From Eulemur rufifrons (lineage: Eukaryota; Chordata; Mammalia; Primates; Lemuridae): a stretch of 64,000 bases of DNA. Each line of letters opens with the position of its first letter. Positions within the stretch are counted from its first letter, which is position 1. Shown one piece after another: positions 1 through 34,734 of the stretch. The stretch is taken from NCBI RefSeq assembly GCF_041146395.1, contig NC_090983.1, forward strand, positions 64,735,501 through 64,799,500, written 5' to 3'. Below the pieces are notes generated by a model. The model had not been told where the DNA came from. It saw only the letters and a program-made list of their open reading frames with translations, and searched no databases. The position numbers were made by a program, and so were the translations under genes.

Positions 1-49
1 AGGATTAAATGAGATACTTGTCTGCATCAAGTGTCCTTGTGCCTTTCAG

Positions 50-1290
50 CTATCTCTGCCCCAGGCTTCTGCAGCATCACTCCTGTTCTCCTCCTCCTAC
101 CTCTCGGTCTCTTCCATAAGAATCCTCTTCTCTGATCACGTTTTAAATGCTGATGCTGAGCTTTTCTCACTTTACCTACATGACCTAATCCATGACAGCT
201 TTAACTACCACCTTTCCCTGATGGATCCCAAACCCCAACTTCAAGCCTATATAGATAGATAGATAGATAGATGATAGATAGATAGATAGAGATCTAGATA
301 CTCAACCACTTGCTAGGATGTCCCACAGGCCCCTCCAACTCAACAGGGCTGAAAATGAACTCATCATTTTCCACACCCAAATCTGTTTCTCCTCCTCTAC
401 TTGAGAAACATTTATTCACTCGACAACTGAGCACTACTCTGTGCCGGGCATTGGGGATATGGCAGTGGCCATGAGCCAGCTTCCATTCCAGGTCAGTGAA
501 GAGCCATATCCTCCACCTGGCTGCCCAGTCTGGTCACCTGGGGAGGAGTCCACCCTATCTTTCTTCCTGTATCCTCTACTGGGTACCAATCACACCCACA
601 CCCTCAGCATTCTATCCCCGAATTGGATATCCTTTCACCTCTGCTCCCAGTGGTGCTGCCACAGTTCAGGGTCTCATGTCTTCTTGCCTCTACTCCTGCA
701 AGAACCTCCTAATTGGTTTTTCAGTCTCTCTACTGATGCCAGGAAATTTCTAGACACATCTATTTATCCATCTGTTTAGCCGAAATTTCATAACTTTCCC
801 GAAATTTCATAACTTTCAGGATAAAAGCTCTTCCTTTAGTCCATAAGGCTTTTCATCATCTGATTTCTGACTTTTTGTTTACCTTTCCATCATTCCCTGC
901 TGCCACACTCCATAAGCATTTTGGCTCTATCCACAAGAAACTTCCATGGGTTTTAAATAGGTCTCATGATTCCATACTTCCATCATTTACCTGTGCCTTT
1001 TTCTGCGAGAAATGCATGGAACCCTCTTCTTTTCTTTTCTATCTTTATCATTAAAATTCAGCTCAAGCATCATTTCCTCTGGAAACTTCCCCAGATTTCC
1101 AATTTAATTTGGAAACTCTTTCCCTGTGTATATAGCCCTTCTCACACTGCATTGTATATATTAGTAGTAAATTTATTTGCCTGCCTCCTAAACTAGATTA
1201 TGAAATCAGTGACCGTGTCTTATTTAATTTTATATCCTCATGCCTAATATAATCTTTGGTACATAGTATATGCTCAATTAAAGTTTGTTA
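50..1290 (+). repeat. L2 LINE fragment (ORF2 end plus 3' UTR), interrupted
   Basis: Pyrimidine-rich L2 wording recurs in the right order: tgctgatgctgagc, gatgtcccacaggcccc, gaactcatcattttcc, gcaagaacctcctaattgg, and finally the L2 tail with ttggtacatagtatatgctcaa. A minus-oriented L2-tail piece (about 401-490) and a tetranucleotide repeat interrupt it. All of it is ITGB6 intron. Confidence 0.65.
251..290 (+). repeat. (ATAG)n microsatellite
   Basis: About ten tetranucleotide units with one interruption (atgatag), grown inside the L2 fragment. Likely length-polymorphic. Confidence 0.95.
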
Positions 1291-1875
1291 AATTATGAAT
1301 TTGTTGAGCACTCACTGTATGCCTATGGGGCATCTAACTGGTGAATGAATGTAAAACTAGGAGATTGACACATTATCTCATCTGGCCACAAGTACTGGAA
1401 ATAGATTTTATTCCCTCTGTTTTATAGATGAGACTTCCATGATCCCTCAGCTGAAGTGATGTGAGGGGCAGGCTTTAACCCAGGTCTGTCTTGTATCTTT
1501 ATCCTACGGCACTTTAATTAAAAGCAAAAGATGAAGAGAACAATAAATATATATGCATGTGGACACATACACATATCAAGTAGCTGTTAAGGGCTTTCTG
1601 GATTATTTCATTTTTCATCTGGTTACAAATTCTTTGATATAATATCAAGTAATCAAGTGGATCTCCAGTTAGGAGACTAGATCACTAAATTCACACAGTT
1701 AGCAAAACGTATTAAATAGAATATATCTACACTCATACCCCCCAGACACACACTTTTTCTCATTTTCTTCTTTAGTCTTTTTGATGGTGTTTAAAAACGA
1801 GAAAGGATGCCCCCTGCCCCGACAAATCTGCCCGTGGTTTTGGCCGTGAGAGGCATAGAGCGTTTTGTTTTGCAG

Positions 1876-24325
<22,450 letters not shown>

Positions 24326-25479
24326 AACTACTGCACAGATGGAAAAAGTCTGTTTCACTGATAGGAAACGTTAATGCACTATTTAATTTTTCTTTCTTTG
24401 TTGCTCCAAAATGAGGTTGGTGTAAGATGATAATAGGTCATTTGGAGATCAGTCATCCTCTATATGAAGGTGAGAGACTGTGTTGTCAGGTTCAAAATAA
24501 TCAAGAAGAGGAATATCCTTAGCAAAGAGGTGACTTTGGGGATCATTTGAAGAGTACTAACTCTGTTGCATTAATACCCCAAGAAATCATCAAAATGATT
24601 CATGGGGGCCTGATTTCCATTTGAAAAATGTTTGAAATTAGAATCTCATTTGTTTTAGGAACACAGCTACTTGAGGTCTTTGTCTCAGCAAAGTCACAAA
24701 GCCCGTATGTTCACACTGTATATCCACACCCATCAATTATTTCTAAACTGGTAGTAAATCTGCCATTTCATAAAAGAAGATTTTTAAAAAATCTATGAGA
24801 AATGAGATTCTGATTTTACTTCAGCTGAGAGGATGCAATTCTTCCAAGGATATGCCAAATTTAAGACTGAAAATTAAGTGTTAATAATTTCTGTGAATTT
24901 GTACGCACCTAAAAGTCAGGTACACAAATAAATATTTTATTTGTTTTACAGATGAGGAAGAAGTAATTTATAAATTAAGAAGTCACCTGTAAAAAACAAA
25001 GATAACAACCCTATCATTTAATTTATTTTTAAATTACCTGAAAAACAATCTTCTACACTAGTTTCTTTCTTGACCCTGAGTTTTCAAACTACAACTTCTC
25101 CCATATTTCACAGTCTTCTAAACCCCATATAAAAGTTTTCATTTCTTTCTTTAAAACTTGCTTTAAATGGTCACATAATTTATTCAAAGAAAGCACCACT
25201 AATTTTAAAAGAACATGGATTAAACAGAGTACAGTTTTAAATGGTTTTAAATCAAGAGTACATAAGTCCCTCATGAATTATAGGCTTTTTAATTGATAAT
25301 CTTTTCCCATCAGCATAGCCCAACTTGCACATTTCAGCTACATTGATGGATATGCATCATATATTCACTTTAAGAAGTTAAGATTTTACCTGCAAAATAC
25401 ATGTGCACAATTAGGGATCCATCAGCTGATTAAAGAGATGGACTCCGTAGAATATTATTTCTTATGGTTATGACTCCTT

Positions 25480-25610
25480 TACAAAGCACTTTTATCTCCT
25501 TTGATCTTCATAAGGAAACTAAAGCTCAGAGAGTGAGCAGCACTGGGTTCAGAATCCAGATCTTCTAACTCTAAGCCATTTCCTCTTCCCACTGCACAAA
25601 ACTGCCTCTC
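25480..25610 (-). repeat. MIR SINE remnant inside the ITGB6 3' UTR
   Basis: tttatctcctttgatcttcataaggaaactaaagctcagag followed by gggttcagaatccagatcttctaactc fits a complement MIR with its middle partly lost. If transcribed with ITGB6 it contributes to the UTR. Confidence 0.65.
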
Positions 25611-26357
25611 TGTCAGTGAAATAATAGAAGGATTGTGTTCGTTAAGCAGTAACTATCATTTGTTTGAAAAGGTACTGAGACTACAAATAACATTTAAACT
25701 ACTGGAATATATTAGAATTCTCTACCATCTCTAAAATGTTTATTACCTTTGATTAAATTGTCATGTGAAGCCTTTTACTAGGTGAATAGATCATTATGTA
25801 GTGGAGGCTTTGCAATTGTCCATTGAATCATCAGCATAATCTATAATTGTCTTCAGTTCTACCAGATAGATCTGTATACATTTGACCACTTGGAGACTTC
25901 CTTTTTTTCTCTCTGGTTTCTAAATAACTCAGGTATATCAGACATTTAGGGAGGACATGGCTATATAAAAAGAATTACTAAACAATCACCTTGAAAATCT
26001 GAAGGGCAGATGTGCCCCTCACGTTCCTGACTGTTGCCCAGAACTTGGGGAAAATCTATAGCAACGTGCAAGTTGCAATACTGATGACACAACAGTACTA
26101 TTCTCTACATGGACTTACTGTGGTATTTTTTATATTATTATTGAAATGGGATTTTAGAAAATAGAAGTTTCCTTTGAGTGTGTTTTAGGGAAGGTAGAGA
26201 AGAATCTGCTCTTTCTCTGAATACTGTTTTGACCCAAGGCAGGACCTTGAAAAGGCCAAAACATTAACAGTAGTACTTCTGTTCACTGAAGAGTTATGTT
26301 ACGTGAAGATAAATTGGATTTTTTGTATGTTGTGTTATTGTATTTTGTGTTGATATA

Positions 26358-26363
26358 AATAAA
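26358..26363 (+). terminator. ITGB6: Polyadenylation signal AATAAA, probable ITGB6 3' end
   Basis: A canonical hexamer in the context gatataaataaacatgg. A T/TG-rich stretch (gtatgttgtgttattg) lies just upstream. No later AATAAA in the same unit precedes the MLT1 LTR that starts at 26,649. The exact cleavage site is inferred. Confidence 0.7.
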
Positions 26364-26648
26364 CATGGTAATTTAAACAATGAACCTTAGATGGATGATA
26401 ATTCCTTTTATTTACTTGGTACAATACCCTCTTCTTGGATTTCTGGATCCCTCTGTGACCTGCCCTGGCTGCCTTGCTGGTCTCAGTCTGGGGCTAAGGA
26501 GAACAGAAAGAGAATGCCACAGAAGGCAGGAGGCAGCAGGAAATGGGATGTAATTTGATGCCTGGTTATGGTATTTACGTCATGAGGCCTTTTAAAACAG
26601 GCCTGCGCATTACCCCACATTTTAAAAAATCAAATTCTTTAGGGTTAG

Positions 26649-27041
26649 TGTTATGAACTTAAATGTATCTCTCTCTATCCACCTCCCCAAATTCATGTAT
26701 TGAAGTCTTAACCCCTAGTATATTAGAATGTGACTGTATGATTAGAGATTGGCTCTTTAAACAGATAATTAACTTAAAATAAGGTCTTGAGGTTGGGCCC
26801 TAGTCCAATATGACTGGTGTCCTTATAAGAAGAGATTAGGACAAAGACATAGGGAAGATCATGTAAAGACACAGGCAGAAGATGGCCATCTGCAAGCCAA
26901 GGAGACAGGGCTCAGAAGAAACCAATGCTGTTGATGCTTTAATCTTGGACTTCTAACCCCCAGAACTGTGCGAATAAATTTCTGTTGTCGAGCTCCCCAG
27001 TCTATGATTCTCTCTTATGGCAGCCCAAGCACACTCATACA
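26649..27041 (+). mobile_element. Solo LTR of the MLT1 (ERVL-MaLR) group
   Basis: Begins TGttatgaactt and ends catacA. Contains ctggtgtccttataagaagag, gatggccatctgcaagccaagg, cttggacttctaacccccag and the signal aataaatttctgttg, the standard MLT1 series. Flanks gttag (left) and gtcag (right) differ at one base and look like the 5-bp target duplication. It starts ~270 bp beyond the predicted ITGB6 polyadenylation site. Confidence 0.9.
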
Positions 27042-30000
27042 GTCAGGTAGTGCTATTACTATTTTTCTGTTATCCATTTGGTAGATTCCATGGTGCCATG
27101 CTCATTTTCTAAATCAGGAAAATTAAGCACAGAGAGATCAAATGGTCACACAAGGAGTCAGCTTAGTTCTTTCCTTAGAAAAGCCCATTCCTCACAAAAG
27201 GACAGGCAAAGTCAAGTCAAGAGTGCTTATATTCTGAAACACACTGTTTCTTGTAGACGAAAGGCCAAAAGCTGAGAAATCCAGAACTGCTCCCATTTTG
27301 AATAGTACTAAAACTTAGTACCTTAAGTTTTCCATCTGTGAGATCCGTGGCAATGCCTATCTCTTCTAGCAGCTATAACAATCCCTGACACAGAATAGGG
27401 ACTCAACAGATTCCTTCAACAAATATTTATGGATTGCCTTGTATGTGACAGACACTGTTCTTGTGATTATGAATGTAGTGAACAATGAACAAAACAAGCA
27501 GTCTCTATGTTTCCAAATGGAGGAGAAGATAATAAGAAAGAAAATATACAATATAAGGGTCCTGGACCCAGTTTATGCACATCCCAGATGCACTTGGCCC
27601 CACCTGCCTCCCAGGCCTATACCATGGTCACCCCAAGCACCATCTCACGTAGTCTCCTTGGTGAAAAGCCCCAGCTTCCACCTCACTCCTCACAGCTTGA
27701 GAAGCTGCAGCAACTCCTGTGCCCAAGCCCAGAGTGGCTTCCCCAGCTGCTGCCCCAAGGAACCACGTAAGAAAACAGGGAAGTGCAGGGGATTCACCCT
27801 AAGGAATGAGCATAGATCCATGAGAGGCAGAGATGGAAAGGAACCAGCAGGTGAATTGGAACTGAGCCACCAGCAATGTTTTCTGGGGAAGCAGTAGCCA
27901 GCTTCCTAACATACCACCTTATATTTGCTCTCCCTCATCTCTGCCTCCCTGCCCTTTCTCCCTGGTGTGGCACCTCCCGATAGAGCATCAGCACATAACT
28001 TTGCTTCAGGGTCTGGTTTTACAGGGTGCCTGGACTAAGACTGTCCAGCAATCCAAACAACTGCAGAACACAAAGCAGGGCAAAAGGCTACACGATGCCC
28101 CGTGAGGGTGAGCCCTTAAGTAGAGCCATAACTTTTGAGCAGAGACCTGCACAAGGCAGGGAGTAAGCAAGTGCAAAGTCCCCAAGAAGGCAATATTGTC
28201 ACATTTAAGAAAGAGGAAGAAGGTCATTAGGGGAAGGAAAAATATTTGTTTAAAATAGAATTGGATGGTTTAACTGAGCCATTAAAACACAAATACAGTT
28301 TTGTGGACATGGTTTTAAGCTTCTGTGAACAAAAGTTTTGCAATTTCCAGTCCCATTGCTCGGTGGTTGCAGTCACAGGAGCACAGTTCAAATTAATTGC
28401 CAGTAACTGCTAAAAACATCCCAGTGTTTTCACTTAGGCATGATACTTACCAGCTAAGGTGGGCTGATCCCCAGTGACTCTTGCACTAAGTGATCATCGA
28501 AGGTTATGTGACAGCCTCAAACAATACTAACACATGAGTATTCACAGCTTTTCCCCTTTCTTTTACTTCTAGAAAATAAAGTTTTATGTTTTTTTTTTGG
28601 TAGTGGGGGAACAGTTGTTTTGGTCATGACAACTCCCAGATGCTCTTTTATGGTAAAGGACCTGGGTAATAAAGAAATTTTAAAAGAAGAATGCAAAGCT
28701 AAGCTGATATGAATAGTAAAGCACCGAGCCACTAAGGAGAGGGAAAGGAAACAAAGAGCTTACCTGGCTGGGTTTGAGGGAGAGTTTGGGAAGTTTGGGA
28801 AGAAGAAGAAAAAAGTCTTTGGGGCAGCAACTATGTATGAGTGATATCAAGATTGAGATATATGGGATTAGGGGTGGTTGGCTGTTCATTTTAAATGTCC
28901 TCATCTTTTGAGACTGCTGTTCCCCTGACTGCCACAGCCTACAGGGTCTAGCTTCAAGACAAGACCGAGAAGGCCCAGATCTGTGGGGGTTTCTGTTGTG
29001 AGAGTCCACCTGGTGGATTTAATCTGGTCAGATCCTTCAACACCAGAAACAATTGTGTCCTGAAATACTCTCGTGAAACCCCCAAATAGCACATCAGACT
29101 TCTCATCCTCCCAAAGTAACCAGAGTCTTCCAATTTGCTTTTTTCCCTTCACCTCCCAACACCCATTCCTTCCAGTCTCCTTGAAGGCACACTGTACTAG
29201 AGAAGCAATCCCACCAATAGTATTCTTTAACTGCAAGAAAAAGTTGACCTTTAAAAAAATACGCATGATGTATTTGATGATTCATAAAGATTTTGCATCA
29301 TGCTCACTTTATGGAAATCTAAATGGAAAATAAAACCTCATTCAGAGAGAACAAAAACAGGCATTGAATTCAGTGAGATAAGTAGAAATTCTCCATTTTG
29401 TTAAATTTCATTATACTGCAATAGACTCAAGCTGACACAGCCAAAAAGCAAGAAAACATGAGTGTTTGTTTACAGTAGCTCATTGACCAGGCCAATTGGG
29501 CTTGGATGCTCTGGTACTTGAAGTTCTGAATGAGGCTTCTGTAGCCAGGAAGGTGGGCAGCAAGCAGTTGAATAGTTCCACAACCTGGGCCAAGGCATTA
29601 ATGCTTTGGGTTGTGGACTACAGAGGGTTAAATGCCACCCCTCTGTGCTTTAGAGATATCCAAATGTGAATCACTCTAGACTAAGCAAAGGGTGGAAAAC
29701 TTGAGCTTCTATTATTTCTCACTTTGTTGCACACTAGCAAGGAGTGAGCGCCATAGCACCCAGGTGTTTCTCATCCCGTAAGCTCTCCTGGAGCTAGGCC
29801 CTGGGAGAGACTAACAGTCAAAGGCAAATTCGACCCACACGTACTCTTTGCTATCATTGACGACTGCAAGACTTTACAAATCCCACAGAGGATCTAGTTC
29901 AGTTTGAAATTTCAATCTGACCTTTGCAATTTCCAGAAATGTGTTTTATGAAAGAACTTACTGCTAACATGATATTTACTTTTTCAGCCTAAAATGTATT

Positions 30001-30274
30001 TACATTTATGGTCGGTCTTGCATACCAATCAATCCCACTCCAGGTCAATGCTGAAGATACCCGACTATGAAACTCTGTTGTTTGTCAATAACTGACTCAA
30101 TGAAAAGTCACCATGCTTATTTTTTTCATCCAGTTGGTGTCACCATACTTAATATAGATGTGTGTGTGTATGTCTGTAAGTATACACATGCACACATGTA
30201 TATTTCTTTCTTATTTTAATAGATGTATCCTACTAGCATTAAATAGCTTGCATTGTTAATAAAAATAGATAACA
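27042..30274. other. Intergenic, between ITGB6 and PLA2R1
   Basis: Contains an L2 tail piece at about 27,405-27,510. A C-rich section at 27.57-27.78 kb has overlapping short open frames, none with a recognisable domain. I see no gene or RNA here. Confidence 0.6.
27405..27510 (-). repeat. L2 3'-end fragment
   Basis: ttcaacaaatatttatggattgccttgtatgtgac followed by agacactgttcttgtg and gtgaacaatgaacaaaacaagc is the complement of the L2 tail. Confidence 0.7.
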
Positions 30275-30429
30275 CCTTCTTTTCTAAATACTTTACCTAC
30301 GTTAACTCATTCAGATCTCACAACTATCCTGTGGAGTAGTATTTTTATCTACTATTTTACAAATGAGGAAACCAAGGCACATAGATGTTAAGTAACTTCC
30401 CCAGGTCCCACACCTAAGAAGCTTTGAAG
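30275..30429 (-). repeat. MIR SINE, right portion (split by an LTR)
   Basis: ttctaaatactttacctacgttaactcattcag, ttttacaaatgaggaaaccaaggcac and gttaagtaacttccccagg. The element breaks off at gaag (30,426-30,429) and resumes at 30,957. Confidence 0.85.
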
Positions 30430-30956
30430 TGTCAAAGATAAACAAAACCAGATTCAAGTGGTAGTGGTTAAGGACAGATTTTAATCAATAATATACTATT
30501 GCAGTAGAGGAAAGAGTCCTCCATGAACCGAACTCAACTTTGATTTGTGGGAAGGTGACTGGGCATTCTAAAGGGAGAATAAAGGAGTGGGGAGAGGGCT
30601 CAGTAGAGTCAGGGAAGTGAAAAATAAAAAAAAGTAGGAAAGAGGATTGGTCCATGTGAAACTTATCTGGGTTTGTTAACTGGCGCTTATCAAAGTTAGG
30701 CTCCTGCCCTCCCATAGGGGCCAGGAGACAGGGGCCCAATCTTCAGATTTTGGCTAGAACAGTCCATTCTTTGGGCAGCCTTGAGTTTTCTCAGACAGGC
30801 CCTTTAAGTGGGGCTAGGGTCATCCTAGGGATGTGGCCTTGAGTTGTTAAATACTATGTTAGTGTTTTGTTCAAGTCTTTATAGGCCAACATTGAGGCCT
30901 ACTGGAGAGCTCAGAGGAGCCTGGCTAGAGCTTGATCAAAGAGAGAATCTTTGTCA
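30430..30956. mobile_element. Solo LTR-like insertion splitting a MIR
   Basis: A 527-bp block begins TGTCAAAG and ends CTTTGTCA. It is flanked on both sides by gaag (30,426-30,429 and 30,957-30,960). Removing it and one gaag restores a MIR. TG...CA termini, a short target duplication and the length fit a solitary endogenous retroviral LTR. A 4-bp duplication suggests an ERV1-type integrase, but I do not recognise the subfamily. No internal retroviral genes are present. Confidence 0.7.
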
Positions 30957-31025
30957 GAAGCCAGTATTCAAACCCAAGCAGCCTAGATCTGGAATGCATG
31001 CTCTTAACCACTCTGCTATACTATC
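30957..31025 (-). repeat. MIR SINE, left portion (other half of split MIR)
   Basis: ccagtattcaaacccaagcagcc and catgctcttaaccactctgctatac complete the reverse-complement MIR begun at 30,275. Confidence 0.85.
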
Positions 31026-31054
31026 TTATAAATTTCAGTTAAAGATATAATAGT

Positions 31055-31290
31055 GATAAAAGCCAGCATGTATTGATTATCTGCTATAACCAGCATTATG
31101 CAAAGCATATTATATATCTCATCACTACATATGAGATGCTTGTATTGTTTTCCCCCACTCTTGGGAAACTGAGGCTCAGAAAGGTTAAAGGATTTGCCCA
31201 GAGTCACTGAGTTTATAAATGACAAAAGTGAGATTTGGACCTGAGCGCATCTCACCCCAAAGTCCTCAGTCTTAAACCTGTGCCCTACTG
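31055..31290 (-). repeat. MIR SINE, second copy
   Basis: tattgattatctgctataacc, gggaaactgaggctcagaaagg, tttgcccagagtcactgag and gatttggacctgagc. It directly follows the split copy but is a separate element, since the MIR order starts again. Confidence 0.75.
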
Positions 31291-34200
31291 GTAGTCCCTG
31301 GTGGGCTCTCCACTGCTTTGCCCCTTCTTGTGTACCCTGAGGAAGGGCTACTACCAGTCCGCCCCCAGTAGCACATGTCTTAAATTACTCTCCCAGACGT
31401 AGTAGTGGATTTGCACTGGTCCACGTAGACGTAAATCTAGCTATAAAATAAAGGCCCTTTCAGGGCATTGGGATCTAACAAACCAAGTCACAAAGCCTGA
31501 GAATTGGGGTGGGGGCATGTTCTGCTCAGTTCTCATTCCATAGCCCTGCCAGCCACCCTTTAAATCAGATGGGGACTGCTACGATGCACTTATATGTGAA
31601 GTTTTATCTCAATATCATGAGTTCTGGGAGAAAAGTTTAGCTTGTTTTGGAGGCAGAGGTCTTAGCACATCAAGCAATCTGTTCTTAGCAGCAAGCACTT
31701 CCATATTCACCTGGTATTTTCTGGAAATGCTGCTATTTTATGCTCAAATGGGTGGAAGTGGTTGCCTGACAGTCCTCTTCCTGCAGTGTCCTTGCTGAGC
31801 TCACACACTGCCGTCCTGAGGGCGCCCTGCTGCCCTTTAGGGGCTGGTACCCGTGCAAGCAAGTGCCCAGCAGAGGTGGCCTGGCCTGCCGGACCCGAGA
31901 GAGAACTTGGAGGGAAAAGTGGACCACGTGCCAGAGCCCAGATCCCCCCCTTTGCTAGCTGATTAATTAGAAGAGGGAGGCAGGGCTGGGAAGGGGAGGT
32001 GGGTGATGGCAAATGTAGCCAGAAAATGACAATCACTGGCGTGTAAAGCTCTCCAGCAGCGTCATTCTGGAGCCCTTGTCTTTACTTTCTTCCACTTTTT
32101 TTGTCCCCCAAACAAGCTACTGGAGATAAAAATTGGAATAAATCTTTTTAAAATTGAAGGTGATTACCATCTACTCATTTCTTTTCAGAGACCTTCTTGG
32201 GCTACATCGTGTAAAGTGCTCTGAATTTCAGTTGTAATCACCTTTATAAAACGTCTTATCAAACATAGACACACACATATTTTCATGCTACCAGTAAATG
32301 TATTTCATAATTTTCTCTTTGATTAATAACTATTTTGCTTCATATTTTTCTTTTTAAATAAAATTTTAATGTCTCTTTTGTTTATTCATCTCCTTCTGTA
32401 ATAAATGACTGTATTTTGCTACGTTCTCTATAGAACACTCTTGGTAGGATAATGAAAATTTAAATTAAGTAGACTTTTAAATATATTTTGTTTAGTTTTG
32501 TGATATTGAATATCCATTTCATTGATTTCAAAAAGTATGTCATATTTTGGAAACTTTTTTATTAAGAAGATGGAATTGGAGAGAAAAGATATAAATAAAA
32601 GAAGATTGAAAATACTGAGCATAATAAAAGATGTGAACTTGTCATAGAGGCAAAAAAGAAAATATACAATATTTTTCTCTGAGGCTTTCCTGGTCTTAGC
32701 CACATCGTGTTCAGTCATTGTTTGACTTAATCAAATCTAATATTTATTTGAAGAGATAACCAACACATGCTTTAATAAAATTATATGATTCATTCAAGAA
32801 CCTGAAAATGGTTCTAATTCCAGATGGACACAGGAAAGCACCCATTATTAATTTTTATCCTGTAGCTGCAAAGCAAGTTTCTCAACACACAAAATCATTA
32901 TTTAATATCCTAGGCTTAGCACTAGTCAGTAACAGGTTGTGAATATTTAATTGTGTCTTACCTTCACATACTGAGATGTTCCCAGGGAAAAAGATGGCAA
33001 TCTGATGAAAATTCCTGTCCTCAACCTGACATATCACTGTTGCATATATCCCCACCTGTTCCCTGGGGTTGTTGTGAGAATTAAATGAAATAATATACTA
33101 AAGCAGTCTTCATTAACTAAGTGCCTCCAACAATCACCGTCTCGGAAAAAGAACAGAGTGAAGGTTAGGGGTGAGGGATATCTAGGTATGATTGGAGAAC
33201 TGGGAGAGGAGGAAGGTACAACAGAAGACAAGTTTTAAAGAAGAATCATTAAGTGCAAGAAAAACAATAACATAGAAAAGTCTCTAATACCATGAGTTAG
33301 ATAACTCGGGATAAGGGTCAAATTGTAAGAGGAAAATGCTAGTTCTGGGTAAATGTAGTGACAGCTTCTTAAACTAGTCCTTAAAAGAACCATAAATAAA
33401 ATGAAGTTCGACCTGTGAAACTCTTGGGGCCCAGGCAACTCTAGCAGCGTTCGGGCCTGGCGTGGTGCGAGGGAGGCCATGTGGAAGCAGCTGCCTACGG
33501 CAGCACCAACAAGTTGCCGTGGGGGCATATGAGGGACCCCCAGAGGATCCCCAGACACTAGAGGTGAATGTGAACTTGAGGGGGCCCCTCAAGTCTTCCA
33601 GGTTCCATGGTAATGGATGCAGTTCACAAAATTCAGGTCTGCATGTTAAAAATACAATTCATACCCACTGGGCACTGACACATGGAAAGGTTTGGGACTC
33701 AAAGGACAGACATATTTGATATGAAGGTAGACAAAGGAAAACCAATTTAAAGCAACATTTCTCAAAGTAACATTTGTAGACCCTTAGAGGTCATTGCTCA
33801 ATTCTAAGAGTGATTTCGCAATAATGTATCTTACTCAGTCCTTTCCCTGGCCGGTCCTCCTAGAGGGACCGGCCACAAAACAAATCACAGGCTTTTTTGA
33901 GAAGTAGAATGGCGGTGGGAAAATTGGGGGGAAAGAGTGGAGGAATGATGTAGGTCATGAGGGCCTACAGGCAAAAATAAGGATACTAATGGAAATAACA
34001 AAGCCACAACTATTTATGATAAATAACACGCACAAGTGACAGATTCCAGATTTCGTTTTTTAAGAAAGTCAAGCAAACAAGCCAGGACCAGTTCAGATTC
34101 AGGTTTAGGCTTTTCTTAAAAATAATTGCTCTTACTAACAAACAGGAATTTACCTGAATAGAACACACAAGTCAAAACATAGAAAAATTTAGTCAAATGA

Positions 34201-34734
34201 TGCACAGGTTTTTCTGACGTTCACATGGGTGAATCACACAACTGCCTCGGGGAATACAATTAAAGGCGAAGGAACAGGAGAAATTCCAGAAGGTGGAGTA
34301 TTTCATCACACTAAGGGAGTGGAATCATTTAGGAAGTACCACCAGGCCGCCTGTGTGATTTGATTTAAGCACAGCATATGTTTACCAGCCCAGAGATAGA
34401 AGTGTGCAGCCCCCAGATTTGGAAATTAAATTACTCTGAAAGCAAAATTACTCAGAGGGTGAAAAGTCAGCACAAATGGAGGTCATTAACCCTTTTTAGA
34501 AATAACTCAAGAGACCATCTTTGAATAAGTGATTTGGGGAGATCTGGAAACCCACAAATAGAATTAAGGCAACTAGAATAGGGCTGGGATGTGATTTCTG
34601 CAAGAAAGCCCCAAGAAAATTGATGATATTTTCTACTGTACGGTCTGAGGAAAGACCAGTGTTAATGGAAGGCAAATGGTCTCTACAGGGCCCAGGGCAG
34701 GAAAGGTGAGGGCAGGCCCTGGCCTAAGTGGAGT
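31291..34734. other. Intergenic sequence, few recognisable repeats
   Basis: AT-rich sequence at 32.2-32.9 kb and an unexplained GC-rich pocket at 33,415-33,610. A short perfect hairpin lies at 33,849-33,874. A small MIR piece may lie at about 33,050-33,110. No gene recognised. Confidence 0.55.

Larger units (their letters stand above)
24326..26380 (+). other. ITGB6: ITGB6 3' untranslated region
   Basis: AT-rich sequence without a sustained ORF runs from the stop to the AATAAA at 26,358-26,363. The 3' end is placed about 15-20 bases after that signal by convention and is not seen directly. A second AATAAA at 24,927-24,932 is a possible proximal polyadenylation site. A MIR remnant lies at about 25,480-25,610. 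The resulting last exon of ~2.15 kb is plausible for this gene. Confidence 0.75.

Noticed and set aside
251..290. Regular spacing resembling a repeat array or CRISPR-like structure
   Set aside because: It is a simple tetranucleotide microsatellite without spacers; the genome is mammalian.
26649..27041. LTR polyadenylation signal as the true ITGB6 3' end
   Set aside because: A well-placed AATAAA at 26,358 precedes it, and the LTR sits beyond it. Read-through cannot be excluded but nothing supports it.
27570..27900. Overlapping open frames (152 and 87 codons) that might be a gene
   Set aside because: No domain, two competing frames, no splice-compatible context, and an L2 fragment lies at the left edge.
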